Shown piece after piece: positions 63,760 through 64,000 of a DNA stretch of 64,000 nucleotides. The translations under genes were made by a program, and so were the position numbers. The notes below the pieces were generated by a model. That model was not told the DNA's origin, did no database searches, and worked only from the letters and a program-made list of their open reading frames with translations. The stretch comes from Chrysomallon squamiferum (lineage: Eukaryota > Mollusca > Gastropoda > Neomphalida > Peltospiridae): positions 17,073,665 through 17,137,664 of the forward strand of contig CM022678.1 of the NCBI GenBank assembly GCA_012295275.1. The letters run 5' to 3'. Numbering within the stretch: position 1 is the stretch's first letter; every line of letters begins with the position of its first letter.

Positions 63760-64000
63760 TACACGACTTATATTCTAAATATAGATATGTGTCATTGTAC
63801 AAATATGAAAAAAACATGGTTATGTTTAAATACGATCTATTCCCCATAAGCTACAAAGAAACTGAAGCTATAGATAGGGGCCGAAGGGACTATAAACGAC
63901 TTACGTTCTAGAATTTTTGCAAAAGTTTAAGTAATTTCTGTCATTTTTATTTTTCTTCGTCTAAAGTATTCAAAATATTAAGATAATGTGTTAGGTATAG
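63760..64000 (+). promoter_or_regulatory. Start of another promoter block, cut by window end
   Basis: Contains the MEF2-like 'ttctaaatatagat' near 63772 and, at 63857-63869, AGAAACTGAAGCT, the decayed form of the ISRE-like element. By analogy with 23522 and 33235, the signal exon just beyond the window is expected to be broken. Confidence 0.5.

Overview
This is eukaryotic, intron-rich, strongly AT-rich DNA crowded with long microsatellites: (CT)n, (TA)n, (ATT)n, (AC)n and (TTTA)n. Every gene I can support belongs to one tandemly duplicated family with short, phase-consistent exons. The repeat-laden, expanded-family character suggests an invertebrate, most plausibly a mollusc such as a cephalopod. 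The species is an inference; no sequence here proves it.

The family is a chimeric receptor-type protein tyrosine phosphatase (RPTP). The reconstructed exon order is: signal-peptide exon (14 codons), a six-cysteine ShKT-type domain exon, one large exon with about ten MEGF/laminin-type EGF-like repeats, a transmembrane exon, a very basic juxtamembrane exon, an acidic linker exon with a conserved dileucine motif, then seven exons encoding one PTP domain. The visible PTP motifs are KNRY, KCSLYWP, WMD in place of WPD, HCS(A/D)GVGRTG and QTxxQY.

Layout. 80-1780: last four exons of gene A, whose 5' part lies outside the window. 3313-10210: two tandem 3.46 kb units, each with a promoter block and signal exon. 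7650-19898: gene B, complete in exon content but with a 1-nt frameshift in its EGF exon. 22123-30313: gene C region, a signal exon and ShKT exon joined by an internal deletion to two tandem broken PTP 3' halves with in-frame stops. 31956-47023: gene D, with two ShKT exons, an extra EGF unit, an 8-nt frameshift in the EGF exon and a 4-nt frame disruption in the linker exon. 47024-51520: 3' flank, simple repeats and a Tigger-like relic. 51528-54592: a dead BED/hAT transposon with recognisable ends and target-site duplication, inserted in a promoter block. 54600-64000: four more promoter-plus-signal-exon units with no downstream exons in the window, and the start of a fifth.

The most notable pattern is the surplus of first exons: eight intact and three decayed signal-peptide exons for only two or three sets of ectodomain exons. 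Each follows a conserved upstream block containing a GAAACYGAAACT interferon-stimulated-response-like element, and usually a CTAAATATAG MEF2-like site. The core GAAANNGAAA is kept in units with intact exons and decays in two of the three units with broken exons. The family also alternates between a canonical catalytic loop ([10 protein letters not shown]) and an Ala-to-Asp form ([10 protein letters not shown]), the change associated with inactivity in the IA-2/PTPRN pseudophosphatases. This looks like a rapidly turning-over, possibly immune-type receptor phosphatase cluster with active and pseudo-enzyme members. Function is inferred from sequence only.
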